Assembly: GCA_947631655.1 (NCBI GenBank)
Contig: CANRME010000010.1
Location: 1 to 21,949 of the forward strand
DNA from: an uncultured Bacilli bacterium
GTDB taxonomy: Bacteria > Bacillota_I > Bacilli_A > RF39 > UBA660
DNA length: 21,949 nucleotides
Direction of reading: 5' to 3'
Made by a program: the position numbers and the translations under genes. The notes beneath the pieces were generated by a model. That model had not been told where the DNA came from and did no database searches. It saw only the letters and a list, made by a program, of their open reading frames with translations. Of the stretch, positions 13,502-21,108 are shown piece by piece (the stretch's first letter is position 1; every line of letters starts with the position of its first letter).

Positions 13502-15694
13502 TTAATCTTTAGAGTAATTATACATAATTCTTCTCTTTAACGTTGTATGTCTATCAACACTATATTCATTACCTACTCCTAATAAAAATGCTCTTTTTTC
13601 TCCAATAATTACTAAACTCTTCTTTGCTCTTGAAACTGCGGTATATAAAAGTTTATTATATAACATCCGATAATAATTAATCGAAATAGGAAGTAACACA
13701 TGAGCAAATTCACTACCTTGACTTTTATGAATAGAAATCGCATAAGCATGTTTAATATTTGCCATATCACTTTTTTTATAAATAACTCTATTATCTAAAA
13801 AATTTATAATTATTTCCTCACTATGACGTCCTTTTCTTATTTCTTCAATATACCCAATATCTCCATTAAAAACGCCATTATCTGGGTCGTTAACGAGTTG
13901 TAAGACTTTATCTTTTTCTCGGTATGTTACCTCTCCAATTATAATCTCTCTTTGCGTACTTAAAGGATTTAATAATTCTTGCAAACACTTATTTAATTCA
14001 TCAATTCCATTTTCTCCCTTATACATTGGAGCTAGAACTTGCATATCCGCAGAATTTATCCCTTTTTCTTTTGATTTTTTGATAACTTCTTTAATTGTTT
14101 CTTTAATCAATTCGGGTTTTACTTCTAAAAAATTATAATCATCTTTCTTTTCCGTAAAACCTTCATTAATCATTTTATCTTTTATTTCTTTAGCTAGAAC
14201 TGGTATATAAGAGTTATCACTCTGACGATAAATTCTTTCTAAAGGCGTATAAGAAAACAAATCACTTTTAATTATATCATCTAAAACATTCCCAGGGCCC
14301 ACCGAACACAATTGATGCACATCGCCCACAAATACTATTTGCACATTATAAGTTAAGCCTTTTAAAAGACTACTAAGTAAGAAAGTATCAATCATACTAG
14401 TTTCATCTACTATAACTAATTTTTGATAAGTTTTATTATCTTCATTAATTTGAAAATCATTATTTTCTTTATTCCATTTTAAAAATCGATGAATTGTACT
14501 TGCCGGTAAATGAGTAAATTCACTCATTCTTTTACTAGCTCTACCCGTTGGTGCTAAAAGAGCAATATTTTCGCCAATACTTTTACCATGTAATTTATTT
14601 AATTCGATATAAATTTTTACAATTGCATCAATAATTGTTGTTTTTCCGGTTCCCGGACCACCTGTGATAATTGATACCCGGTTATTTAAAGCATTTTCAA
14701 TTGCTTTAATTTGTTTTTCATCATAATTTATATTATTATCTTTTTGAAATAGGAATATTTCTCTATCTAAATTAGCATATTTCGGCATCGCCAGTTCATT
14801 AATTGCTGTTAAATATTTAGCAATATAAACTTCCATATCAAAATAATCCTTTAAATAATAGTGCTTATCTTCGATTACCAGTTTTTCTTCTTTTTCTAGT
14901 TTTAAACATAATTCATCAAAATGGTCACTATCTAAAACAATATTAAAATATTTTACTAACGCATCTTTTAATTCTTGATACTCTGCATAAACACTTCCCG
15001 AATCATTATTAAATCTATTTAAACTTTCTAAAATACAGGCTTTTAAGCGAATAACACTCTCCGGTTCTTTAAAATATGCTAAATAAATCATATCTAGTTT
15101 TTTAAAATCAATAATATGTTTACATTCATACATATTTTCTTTAACAATATTTATAGCATTTTCTCCATATTCTTTAATTAATTTCATCGCATCATTTATT
15201 GTAAAACCCATTTCTTTTAATTCCACAATAAATTTATCTTTAGAGTCATAACTAATTACACTAAAATAAATATCTTCGGCTCTTCTTTCGCTTATACCTG
15301 GAATTTGTAATAAATTATCTTTATTTTCTTTAATTTTTTCTAAAGTATCTTCCCCAAAAACATTAACTATCGCTTGTGCGGTCTTTTCCCCACAATTTTT
15401 AACTAAAGGACTTATTAAAAAATCAATTATTGCTTCTACTCCACTTATTTTCGGCTTAGAGTAATCTCTTACCGCAAATTGATGTCCATATCTTTTATGT
15501 TCGACAAAATCTCCTTCTAGTTCTAAAATATCATCAATTTCTAAAGATATAAAATTTCCCGTAAATGTAATAACTTTGCCAATTAAAGTTTTATCGTTAC
15601 CTTCCAAAACATTTTTAATTTTAAGTAATCCTACTTTATAAGTAGAACTATAATTTTCATAAATGATACTTTTAATTATACCTAATATCTTCAT
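13502..15694 (-). CDS. recD2: RecD2-type ATP-dependent 5'-3' DNA helicase
   Basis: 730 residues, usual for RecD2/YrrC, a superfamily 1B helicase that acts without RecBC. An OB-like N-terminal part (to about 80) is followed by helix-hairpin-helix segments (CGEKTAQAIVNVFGED near 101, IPGISERRAEDI near 131). The motor follows: Walker A GGPGTGKTT (345-353), APTGRASKRM, motif II VIVDETSMID, VFVGDVHQL, LERIYRQ, SIHKSQGSEFAHVLLP and LYTAVSRAKKSLVIIG. The start has a perfect AAAGGAGGTG site 5 nt upstream. It lies just after a strong terminator hairpin of the previous gene, so expression must come from read-through or a promoter not obvious to me. Probably cotranscribed with the small Met-rich protein. 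Confidence 0.95.
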   Translation of the reverse strand: MKILGIIKSIIYENYSSTYKVGLLKIKNVLEGNDKTLIGKVITFTGNFISLEIDDILELEGDFVEHKRYGHQFAVRDYSKPKISGVEAIIDFLISPLVKNCGEKTAQAIVNVFGEDTLEKIKENKDNLLQIPGISERRAEDIYFSVISYDSKDKFIVELKEMGFTINDAMKLIKEYGENAINIVKENMYECKHIIDFKKLDMIYLAYFKEPESVIRLKACILESLNRFNNDSGSVYAEYQELKDALVKYFNIVLDSDHFDELCLKLEKEEKLVIEDKHYYLKDYFDMEVYIAKYLTAINELAMPKYANLDREIFLFQKDNNINYDEKQIKAIENALNNRVSIITGGPGTGKTTIIDAIVKIYIELNKLHGKSIGENIALLAPTGRASKRMSEFTHLPASTIHRFLKWNKENNDFQINEDNKTYQKLVIVDETSMIDTFLLSSLLKGLTYNVQIVFVGDVHQLCSVGPGNVLDDIIKSDLFSYTPLERIYRQSDNSYIPVLAKEIKDKMINEGFTEKKDDYNFLEVKPELIKETIKEVIKKSKEKGINSADMQVLAPMYKGENGIDELNKCLQELLNPLSTQREIIIGEVTYREKDKVLQLVNDPDNGVFNGDIGYIEEIRKGRHSEEIIINFLDNRVIYKKSDMANIKHAYAISIHKSQGSEFAHVLLPISINYYRMLYNKLLYTAVSRAKKSLVIIGEKRAFLLGVGNEYSVDRHTTLKRRIMYNYSKD

Positions 15695-15713
15695 ACCTAC
15701 ACCTCCTTTACTT

Positions 15714-15737
15714 TAAAAAAGACAAGTCATCTTGTCT
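15714..15737 (-). terminator. Intrinsic terminator between the unknown membrane protein gene and recD2
   Basis: AGACAAG (15737-15731) and CTTGTCT (15726-15720) form a 7-bp stem with a 4-nt loop, followed by a U-run to 15714 on the minus strand. It lies only about 20 nt before the recD2 start. Confidence 0.85.
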
Positions 15738-16401
15738 ATAATTTTTGGCTTTTAGCTTCTTCTAAACTTTCGTCGTAATTGTAATGTCTTCCTTTTTCCT
15801 CCATAAGACGAGCAATGGCTTCAAATTCTTTTTTGTATTCTATTTTCTTCGCTGCCATATCAACTCCTAGTGTTTCACTTTCTCTTAAAGAATCTACCCT
15901 ATCTTGTAAATTTCTTAATCTCATTAAAATTTCATCATCATAAAATACTTTTTCATTAGGTTCCACTGTCATTGGATTACTTGTTACAGAACTAAGATAA
16001 TAATCTAAAACACTCTGATCGTCATCTAAACTTGGTGATTCAATAGCAGTCATAACTTTTTGATCACTTATGGATTCTGCTAAAGCTTCAGTTTCTTCTC
16101 GAGTCTTTATCGCGCTGCCAATATTCATGGCTGTACCAGCTACCGCAAAAGTAATAACTCCCGCAACCGCAAATTTTGCCATAATTTCCTGAGCTCTTTT
16201 TCTATCTCTAAAAACATATCCAATTTTATTTTTAATATTATTAAAATAATTTAAATCAAAAGTAACAACCCCAATTACTTGTCCTTTATCATTACTTACC
16301 CGATTTTTTAATTTTACCTCGCTATCTTTTAAAGCTCTATTTACACTTTCTCGATATTCTTGATGATTTTTATTAACCATATTTATGACATCATTATCCA
16401 T
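15736..16401 (-). CDS. Unrecognised single-pass membrane protein
   Basis: 221 residues. Residues 1-73 are charged and probably cytoplasmic; one membrane segment at about 74-97 (MAKFAVAGVITFAVAGTAMN) is followed by an acidic linker and a helical, probably coiled-coil C-terminus (about 155-221, rich in Arg, Glu and Lys). No signal peptide, catalytic motif or cysteine pattern is visible. It has its own promoter overlapping the mtaB stop (16424-16453), a good AGAGGAT ribosome site and its own terminator, so it is a monocistronic unit between mtaB and recD2. I do not recognise a family. Confidence 0.8.
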   Translation of the reverse strand: MDNDVINMVNKNHQEYRESVNRALKDSEVKLKNRVSNDKGQVIGVVTFDLNYFNNIKNKIGYVFRDRKRAQEIMAKFAVAGVITFAVAGTAMNIGSAIKTREETEALAESISDQKVMTAIESPSLDDDQSVLDYYLSSVTSNPMTVEPNEKVFYDDEILMRLRNLQDRVDSLRESETLGVDMAAKKIEYKKEFEAIARLMEEKGRHYNYDESLEEAKSQKL

Positions 16402-16423
16402 TATTATCTATCCTCTCTAATCT

Positions 16424-16453
16424 ATTATACCAAAGAATAAAGAAGATTACCAA
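16424..16453 (-). promoter_or_regulatory. Extended -10 promoter for the unknown membrane protein gene
   Basis: On the minus strand TTGGTA (16453-16448), 18-bp spacer and TGG-TATAAT (-10 at 16429-16424). The -10 overlaps the mtaB stop codon. Confidence 0.65.
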
Positions 16454-17705
16454 CAATAATATTATTATTTACACTAACTATTTCCACTGGAACTATTTCG
16501 TTAATTCTTAAATCACCTTTAACTATAACTTTTAAATAATTACTAGTATGACCCATAAAATACCCATCTTTTTCTTCTTCAATTAAAACTTTCAGAGTTT
16601 TACCAATAAACTTTTTAGCATAAACATTTTCTAATTCTAAAGATAAAGCATTTAATTCTTTACTACGTTCATGTTTTACTTTTTTCTCTATTTGATTTTT
16701 CATTTTTGCTGCCACTGTACCATCTCTTTTAGAATAAGGAAAAACATGAATTTTACTAAACGCTATTTCTTTACAAAAATTGTAAGTTTCTCTAAAATCT
16801 TCTTCCGTTTCATCAGGAAAACCCACAATAACATCTGTACTAATTGCTATATCTTTTCTTACTTCTCTAATTTTTTCAATAATACTCATAAATTCTTCTT
16901 TATTATATTTCCGGTTCATTAATTTTAAAATTTTATCACTACCAGCTTGTAAAGGAATATGCAAATGATTACAAATTTTATCACTACTAGCCAGTAACTT
17001 TAAAAATTCATCTGTAATTTCGGTGGCTTCAATCGAACTAATTCTTATTCTTTCTAAATTAGGTATTTTAACTAATTCTTTTAATAAACTAGTTAAATCA
17101 TAACCCAATTCTTTACCATATCTTCCCGTATGAATCCCCGTTAAGACAATTTCTTTATGACCACTATTTACTAAATTTTGACACTCCTCTATTACTAATT
17201 CCTTGGGTTTACTCCTTAAAGGCCCTCTTAAATAAGGAATAATACAATAAGTACAATAATTGTTACAACCATCTTGAATTTTTAAAAATGCTCTAGTATG
17301 TGTCGTAAATTTATCTACTTCCATATCTTCGAAATCGCTAGTTATAGGAGCAAAATTCAAATACTTTTCATGATTTTTAAGATGCTCTTTAATTAAAGTT
17401 ACAATTTTACTTTTATTTCGATTACCTATTAAAATATCAATCCCTAAATCCTCTAATTCTTTTTGATGATTTTCTGCACTACAACCACAAACTACCATCA
17501 ACGCCTTAGGATTTGCTCTTTTTTCACTACGAATTAATTTTCTAGATTTCGCATCTGCCATATTGGTAACTGAACAAGTGTTAATAATTACAATATCAGG
17601 ATTCTCTTCGACATTTTTAAAACCCTCTTTTAAAAGAAGTTCATTTATTACTTCACTTTCATAAATATTTACTTTACAACCCAAAGTTATAATTTTATAT
17701 TTCAT
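16425..17705 (-). CDS. mtaB: tRNA N6-threonylcarbamoyladenosine (t6A37) methylthiotransferase
   Basis: 426 residues. Radical-SAM enzyme that turns t6A37 into ms2t6A37 in ANN-decoding tRNAs. The N-terminal UPF0004 domain carries conserved cysteines (TLGCKVN, NTCSVT, CGCSAEN). The radical-SAM cluster is DGCNNYCTYCIIPYLRG, and a short TRAM domain ends the protein (VLIEEEKDGYFMGHTSNYLKV). TLGCKVN rather than the MiaB-type N-terminus, and the size, indicate MtaB rather than MiaB or RimO. ATG 17705 is chosen because the family begins right before KITLGCKVN and a promoter (-10 at 17725-17730) lies just upstream; the frame could extend 16 codons but would start before that promoter. Confidence 0.94.
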   Translation of the reverse strand: MKYKIITLGCKVNIYESEVINELLLKEGFKNVEENPDIVIINTCSVTNMADAKSRKLIRSEKRANPKALMVVCGCSAENHQKELEDLGIDILIGNRNKSKIVTLIKEHLKNHEKYLNFAPITSDFEDMEVDKFTTHTRAFLKIQDGCNNYCTYCIIPYLRGPLRSKPKELVIEECQNLVNSGHKEIVLTGIHTGRYGKELGYDLTSLLKELVKIPNLERIRISSIEATEITDEFLKLLASSDKICNHLHIPLQAGSDKILKLMNRKYNKEEFMSIIEKIREVRKDIAISTDVIVGFPDETEEDFRETYNFCKEIAFSKIHVFPYSKRDGTVAAKMKNQIEKKVKHERSKELNALSLELENVYAKKFIGKTLKVLIEEEKDGYFMGHTSNYLKVIVKGDLRINEIVPVEIVSVNNNIIVGNLLYSLV

Positions 17706-17724
17706 AGTTACCACCACGTAAAGT

Positions 17725-17753
17725 ATTCTATCAGAACAAAAGTAAAACTTCAA
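17725..17753 (-). promoter_or_regulatory. Sigma-A promoter of mtaB
   Basis: TTGAAG (17753-17748) and TAGAAT (17730-17725), 17-bp spacer, with TGA before the -10 on the minus strand. It would start transcription near 17718, downstream of the longer alternative mtaB start. Confidence 0.7.
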
Positions 17754-17774
17754 TAATTAAAATTATTTTTGTTT

Positions 17775-17881
17775 TACCTTAAGGAACCTCACAGTTCCTT
17801 TTTTCTGTTTCATTGGAGTTCCCTCTTTCACAGACCTAAATTCCGATCGTCGCGACCGTATTTTGTTTTATTTATATTTCC
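17775..17881 (-). ncRNA. Putative omega-RNA (reRNA) scaffold and right end of the TnpB element
   Basis: The 100 nt after the tnpB stop are far richer in G and C than the surroundings and highly structured on the minus strand. CGGTCG (17858-17853) pairs with CGATCG (17849-17844). A GAG-GGAA-CTC mini-hairpin lies inside a CTGT...ACAG stem. AAGGAAC (17800-17794) pairs with GTTCCTT (17787-17781) as a subterminal palindrome typical of IS200/IS605 right ends. In this family the 3' part of tnpB and the right end form the guide RNA, with the guide read from flanking DNA (here near 17780 and below). The exact end is not resolved. Confidence 0.6.
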
Positions 17882-19018
17882 TTAATTAAATTGATAATTC
17901 CTAAATAATCCTTCAACCATTATATTTATACTTGCATTTATATCTCTATCTATTTCTAATCCACAATTACTACATTTGTATTTTCTTTTTTGTAAGTCTT
18001 TCATTTTTATGTCTTTATGACTACACCTAGAACATATCTGACTGCTTGCATAATATCTATTTACTTGATAATATTTCTTACCTAACCAAGTACATTTATA
18101 TTTTAATCTTCTTATAATATCTCCCATTGTAGAATTAGTTATAGATTTTCTTAAATATTTTTTTGCTTCTTCTATCATATTTTTAATACTTAAATCTTCA
18201 CTTATTATAATATCATAATCATTTACTATTTTACTTACTATTTCTTCATTTGTTTTAATTCTTGCATTTTTTAATTTTCTATATGTTTCTTCTAATTTCA
18301 TTTTTGTTTTATAATAATTATTACTATTTTTTATCTTTCTAGATAAATCTCTTTGCAATCTTTTTATTCTCTTTTCATATTTATTTAGATAATTAGGGTT
18401 ACCATAAGTTTTTCCATCACTGGTTGTTACTAAACTTTTTATTCCTACATCTATTCCTACAACACTGGATGGAATTACTTCTTTTACATTTAATTCTTCT
18501 TCTACACAAACTGATACATAATATTTATTTGCTACTTTTGAAATAGTTGCATTAAGTATTCTTCCATTTATTTTTCTTAAATGTCTATAACCTCTTATTT
18601 TTATTTCTTTTAATTTAGGTAAAGTTATTATTTTATTTACTAGATCTAATTTTATATTTTCGTATATTTTATCTTTATATTTATTTTTAATATAATTAGT
18701 TCTATAACTATCCTTTACTCCTTTAGCTTTAAACTTAGGATAACCACCCTTTTTATTAAAATATTTTTTAAAACCATTATCTAAATCGAATAATGCACAT
18801 CTTAAAGCACAACTATCTACTTCTTTTAGAAAAGGATACTTAATAGTTAAAGATGGTATTTGTTTAATTAAATCAAAATTAAATAAGTTAATATTATCTT
18901 TTTTCTCACCTAACATATAATTATAAATAAACCTAGTACAACCTATAGTTTTATTAATTAATTCTTTTTGATATTCATTAGGATACAATCTAAATTTATA
19001 AGCTTTATTAACAATCAT
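17882..19018 (-). CDS. tnpB: TnpB RNA-guided nuclease (IS605 OrfB family)
   Basis: 378 residues, full length. The N-terminal helix-turn-helix/WED part opens with KAYKFRLYPNEYQKELINKT. RuvC-like catalytic residues are all present: D190 in VVGIDVGIKSLV, E274 in IISEDLSIKNM and D359 in DRDINASINI. A zinc ribbon (CSRC at 329-332, CSNC at 349-352) sits between the last two. TnpB uses an RNA from the transposon right end to cut DNA next to a short motif and helps the element persist; it is the ancestor of Cas12. AAGGAG lies 9 nt before the start and a strong promoter is upstream. Intact catalytic residues and no frameshift suggest an active enzyme. Alternative: a domesticated copy, as tnpA is absent. 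Confidence 0.95.
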   Translation of the reverse strand: MIVNKAYKFRLYPNEYQKELINKTIGCTRFIYNYMLGEKKDNINLFNFDLIKQIPSLTIKYPFLKEVDSCALRCALFDLDNGFKKYFNKKGGYPKFKAKGVKDSYRTNYIKNKYKDKIYENIKLDLVNKIITLPKLKEIKIRGYRHLRKINGRILNATISKVANKYYVSVCVEEELNVKEVIPSSVVGIDVGIKSLVTTSDGKTYGNPNYLNKYEKRIKRLQRDLSRKIKNSNNYYKTKMKLEETYRKLKNARIKTNEEIVSKIVNDYDIIISEDLSIKNMIEEAKKYLRKSITNSTMGDIIRRLKYKCTWLGKKYYQVNRYYASSQICSRCSHKDIKMKDLQKRKYKCSNCGLEIDRDINASINIMVEGLFRNYQFN

Positions 19019-19042
19019 AACTATTTTCTCCTTGTAAAATAA

Positions 19043-19072
19043 TTATATAACAGCAAACATATATTCGTCAAG
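19043..19072 (-). promoter_or_regulatory. Strong sigma-A promoter of tnpB
   Basis: TTGACG (19072-19067), 18-bp spacer, TATAAT (19048-19043) on the minus strand. Near-consensus for a transposon gene, which is notable because tnpB is usually weakly expressed. Confidence 0.7.
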
Positions 19073-19112
19073 ATGTTTTTTTAAAATTTTTTTAAGAACT
19101 TTCCTATAAGAC

Positions 19113-19136
19113 AAAAAAAGCCTAAAATAAAGGCTT
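19113..19136 (-). terminator. Intrinsic terminator upstream of the TnpB element
   Basis: AAGCCT (19136-19131) pairs with AGGCTT (19123-19118) around a 7-nt loop, followed by U residues to 19113. It overlaps the stop of the unknown gene at 19135. Confidence 0.85.
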
Positions 19137-19770
19137 ATCTTCCTGGACCTTTTGGTCCTAAAAAATCGTCTATTTCATACCCGTCTGGCATTTCATCATA
19201 TTCCATATTCTTCTTAACTTTTAAAACTGTTTCGACATAATCAAATATTAAATCCCGATGTCTTAATTTACTATGATACTTCTTTAAATAATTTTTATTA
19301 TAATTATACATTTCAAAAATTTTTTCATCCAATGCTAAAAGATAAAAATAGTTTTTATAACTAGTATCAACATGATAATCTTTATCAGTATAAATATTCC
19401 CTCGATTATCAATTTTTTTTGCAAAATAACTCTGACTTCTTTTAAATATAAAATTTTGAATTCCTTCTTTTACCCATTTATTCCATGTAGGTGCATAACT
19501 ATGAACAATACCCATTTTTCGTTGCATGCTAGGTGTACTAAAATCGGCATTTATAAATCTTTCGTCAAATGCACCATAACTTGTAAATGGATTATCATAA
19601 CCATATTTGGCATAAGCTTCTTTTAAAACACTTATATAATAATCAATCATTCTTTCTCTTTCTCTATAATAAGTTGCTATATGTTCTATTGCTAAAGGAG
19701 TCTTTTTACTTAATAGTTTCGGAGTACATGAAGGATTTCTTGATACAATATAAGCTTTTTCACTAATCAT
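19135..19770 (-). CDS. Unrecognised soluble protein downstream of the spoIIP cluster
   Basis: About 211 residues, no membrane segment, no signal peptide. It is rich in Tyr, Lys and Asp (for example RERERMIDYYISVLKEAYAKYGYDNPF and YDEMPDGYEIDDFLGPKGPGR at the end). No catalytic motif is evident to me. ATG 19770 is preferred over an in-frame GTG three codons upstream. It has its own promoter at 19793-19821 inside the end of the previous gene and its own terminator, so it is monocistronic. Its place beside sporulation genes is the only functional hint. Confidence 0.75.
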   Translation of the reverse strand: MISEKAYIVSRNPSCTPKLLSKKTPLAIEHIATYYRERERMIDYYISVLKEAYAKYGYDNPFTSYGAFDERFINADFSTPSMQRKMGIVHSYAPTWNKWVKEGIQNFIFKRSQSYFAKKIDNRGNIYTDKDYHVDTSYKNYFYLLALDEKIFEMYNYNKNYLKKYHSKLRHRDLIFDYVETVLKVKKNMEYDEMPDGYEIDDFLGPKGPGR

Positions 19771-19792
19771 AATTATCACATCTTTTTCTTAA

Positions 19793-19821
19793 ATTATATC
19801 ACGTAAATAATTTTGATACAA
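19793..19821 (-). promoter_or_regulatory. Sigma-A promoter of the unknown gene
   Basis: TTGTAT (19821-19816), 17-bp spacer, TATAAT (19798-19793) on the minus strand; the -35 and spacer lie inside the last codons of the YqxA-like gene. Confidence 0.65.
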
Positions 19822-20128
19822 CACTAACAAATTCCCCGATGCCTTTAGTTATAAAATTTTCTACTCCTAGAGATATTTTTTGACCGGCTTTAGATAATGG
19901 CGAAGAATAATCTTTATAATCGGAAACTACATAATCTTTAATATCTAGCTCTTTACCATTTTTAATATCTTCTTCAAATTCTTCGATTTTTTCTTCAGTT
20001 AATATAGTTTTTTGCTCAACTTTGCTATGATAATAACCACTTTCTAAAGCCATTAAGTAGCCTAGATAAACAACAAATAAAATCCCTAATACCCACCAAA
20101 AAAGTCCACCATTATTTTTCTTCTTCAT
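19799..20128 (-). CDS. YqxA-like (DUF3679-type) small membrane protein
   Basis: 109 residues. One N-terminal membrane segment (about 9-27, LFWWVLGILFVVYLGYLMA) is followed by an acidic middle and an amphipathic C-terminal helix (SKAGQKISLGVENFITKGIGEFVSVVSKLF). Length, architecture and position right after spoIIP match B. subtilis YqxA in the order gpr-spoIIP-yqxA. Sequence similarity is only loose, so this is mainly a positional call. AAAGGAG lies 5 nt before the start; it overlaps spoIIP by 17 nt, so translation is coupled. Likely expressed with spoIIP in the mother cell (inference). Confidence 0.6.
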   Translation of the reverse strand: MKKKNNGGLFWWVLGILFVVYLGYLMALESGYYHSKVEQKTILTEEKIEEFEEDIKNGKELDIKDYVVSDYKDYSSPLSKAGQKISLGVENFITKGIGEFVSVVSKLFT

Positions 20129-21053
20129 AAGTCTCCTTTATAAAATCCGCAAGTGTTTTACTAACTAATTCAATCGTATTACACACTTCCTCAATAGTAT
20201 TATATTGTCCCCCAAACTCCATTAGAATGGTATGGGGATGAAAATCTTGATTATAAACACCATTTACTCCTGGACCACTTTTGCGATATATTCCTCTGGA
20301 TATTTCCGGATTCAAAGCCATTAATCGATCATTCAAAGCCGTCGTTATTTCCAAATTCTTTTCGTAACTTTCATTTTCCTCACCTACAATAAATAAGATT
20401 TTAACGTAACTTTTATCACCTATCTTAAATGTAGTTTTATCATGTACCGAAGAATCTCTATGAAAATCAATGAAAAATTCTAAAGTAGGATTATTTTCCA
20501 AAGCTTCTTCTAAAAGAAGCCTACTGGCATTATAAGAATAAGCATAATTCCATTCATTTTGGTTTAATATCTCTTTAACAGAAGAGGTTTCTAAAATTGT
20601 CGGTACTCCATAATCATTAAGTTTTTCGGTTAAATAATAAGAAGCCATTAAAACCGTTGGAGAAATATTATAATCTTGTAAAGTTAAAGACTTGTATTCT
20701 TCTGTTTGATGAGTATTATAAATATACACCTTAGGTTCTTTAACAGTTATCGTATTTATTTCTTCAATAACTTCTTTTGCTACATCTTCTTTTTTAATAT
20801 CTATCTTGGTATTTAAACTCTTTCCTAATAACGAACTAGGACTAAAAATATTAAAAAATTTATATTCATCTAACTGATTATTAAACCCCGTTTTAAGTAA
20901 GTATTTTAAATATTTATTACTGTCAATTGTTACAACTGAAAATTTATTAGTAAGTTCTTTAAAAGTAATAACAAATACCATCATTACAATACTTAATATT
21001 ACTAAAAATTTTAAAAAATAGTTTCTCTTTCTTGTTTTAAATCTTTTAGGCAT
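20112..21053 (-). CDS. spoIIP: Stage II sporulation protein P (septal peptidoglycan hydrolase)
   Basis: 313 residues. SpoIIP is an amidase/endopeptidase that with SpoIID and SpoIIM thins the septum and drives engulfment of the forespore. A single N-terminal membrane anchor (about 12-30) follows a very basic start. The Zn-amidase-like motifs are H115 in YIYNTHQTEEY, H198 in FFIDFHRDSS and E279 in TILMEFGGQ. AGGGGA lies about 5 nt before the ATG, partly in a hairpin (CTCTTAT/ATAAGAG). A sigma-E-like promoter precedes it. It sits downstream of gpr as in Bacillus. SpoIID and SpoIIM are not in the window. Confidence 0.93.
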   Translation of the reverse strand: MPKRFKTRKRNYFLKFLVILSIVMMVFVITFKELTNKFSVVTIDSNKYLKYLLKTGFNNQLDEYKFFNIFSPSSLLGKSLNTKIDIKKEDVAKEVIEEINTITVKEPKVYIYNTHQTEEYKSLTLQDYNISPTVLMASYYLTEKLNDYGVPTILETSSVKEILNQNEWNYAYSYNASRLLLEEALENNPTLEFFIDFHRDSSVHDKTTFKIGDKSYVKILFIVGEENESYEKNLEITTALNDRLMALNPEISRGIYRKSGPGVNGVYNQDFHPHTILMEFGGQYNTIEEVCNTIELVSKTLADFIKETYEEEK

Positions 21054-21072
21054 AACATCCCCTCTTATTTAA

Positions 21073-21101
21073 ATTATAAGAGATACCTAATAAAAATATT
21101 G
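21073..21101 (-). promoter_or_regulatory. Sigma-E-like promoter upstream of spoIIP
   Basis: On the minus strand CAATATT (21101-21095), a 14-bp spacer and CTTATAAT (21080-21073) resemble the sigma-E pattern (KMATATT, N14, CATACA-T; 6 of 7 and 6 of 8 matches). spoIIP is sigma-E dependent in B. subtilis. TATAAT inside the -10 would also fit sigma-A, but no matching -35 is present. Confidence 0.45.
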
Positions 21102-21108
21102 TCGTATC

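Larger units (their letters stand above)
17775..19110 (-). mobile_element. TnpB-only IS200/IS605-type (IS1341-like) element
   Basis: One intact tnpB, a structured GC-richer right end and an AT-rich left flank lie between the mtaB promoter and the terminator of the next upstream gene. No Y1 transposase (tnpA) is present, so movement would need TnpA in trans. The right boundary is set near the palindrome at 17781-17800. The left boundary is a guess between the tnpB promoter and 19110; a weak AGGAA/TTCTT pair lies there. This family makes no target duplication. Confidence 0.6.

Noticed and set aside
16671..16922. Plus-strand open frame opposite mtaB
   Set aside because: Phe/Ile-rich shadow of an AT-rich gene.
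17781..17805. Plus-strand intrinsic terminator (AAGGAAC/GTTCCTT then T6)
   Set aside because: No plus-strand gene precedes it; better explained as the subterminal palindrome of the TnpB element read on the other strand.
19372..19626. Plus-strand open frame opposite the unknown 211-residue gene
   Set aside because: No ribosome site; the minus-strand gene has promoter, start signal and terminator.
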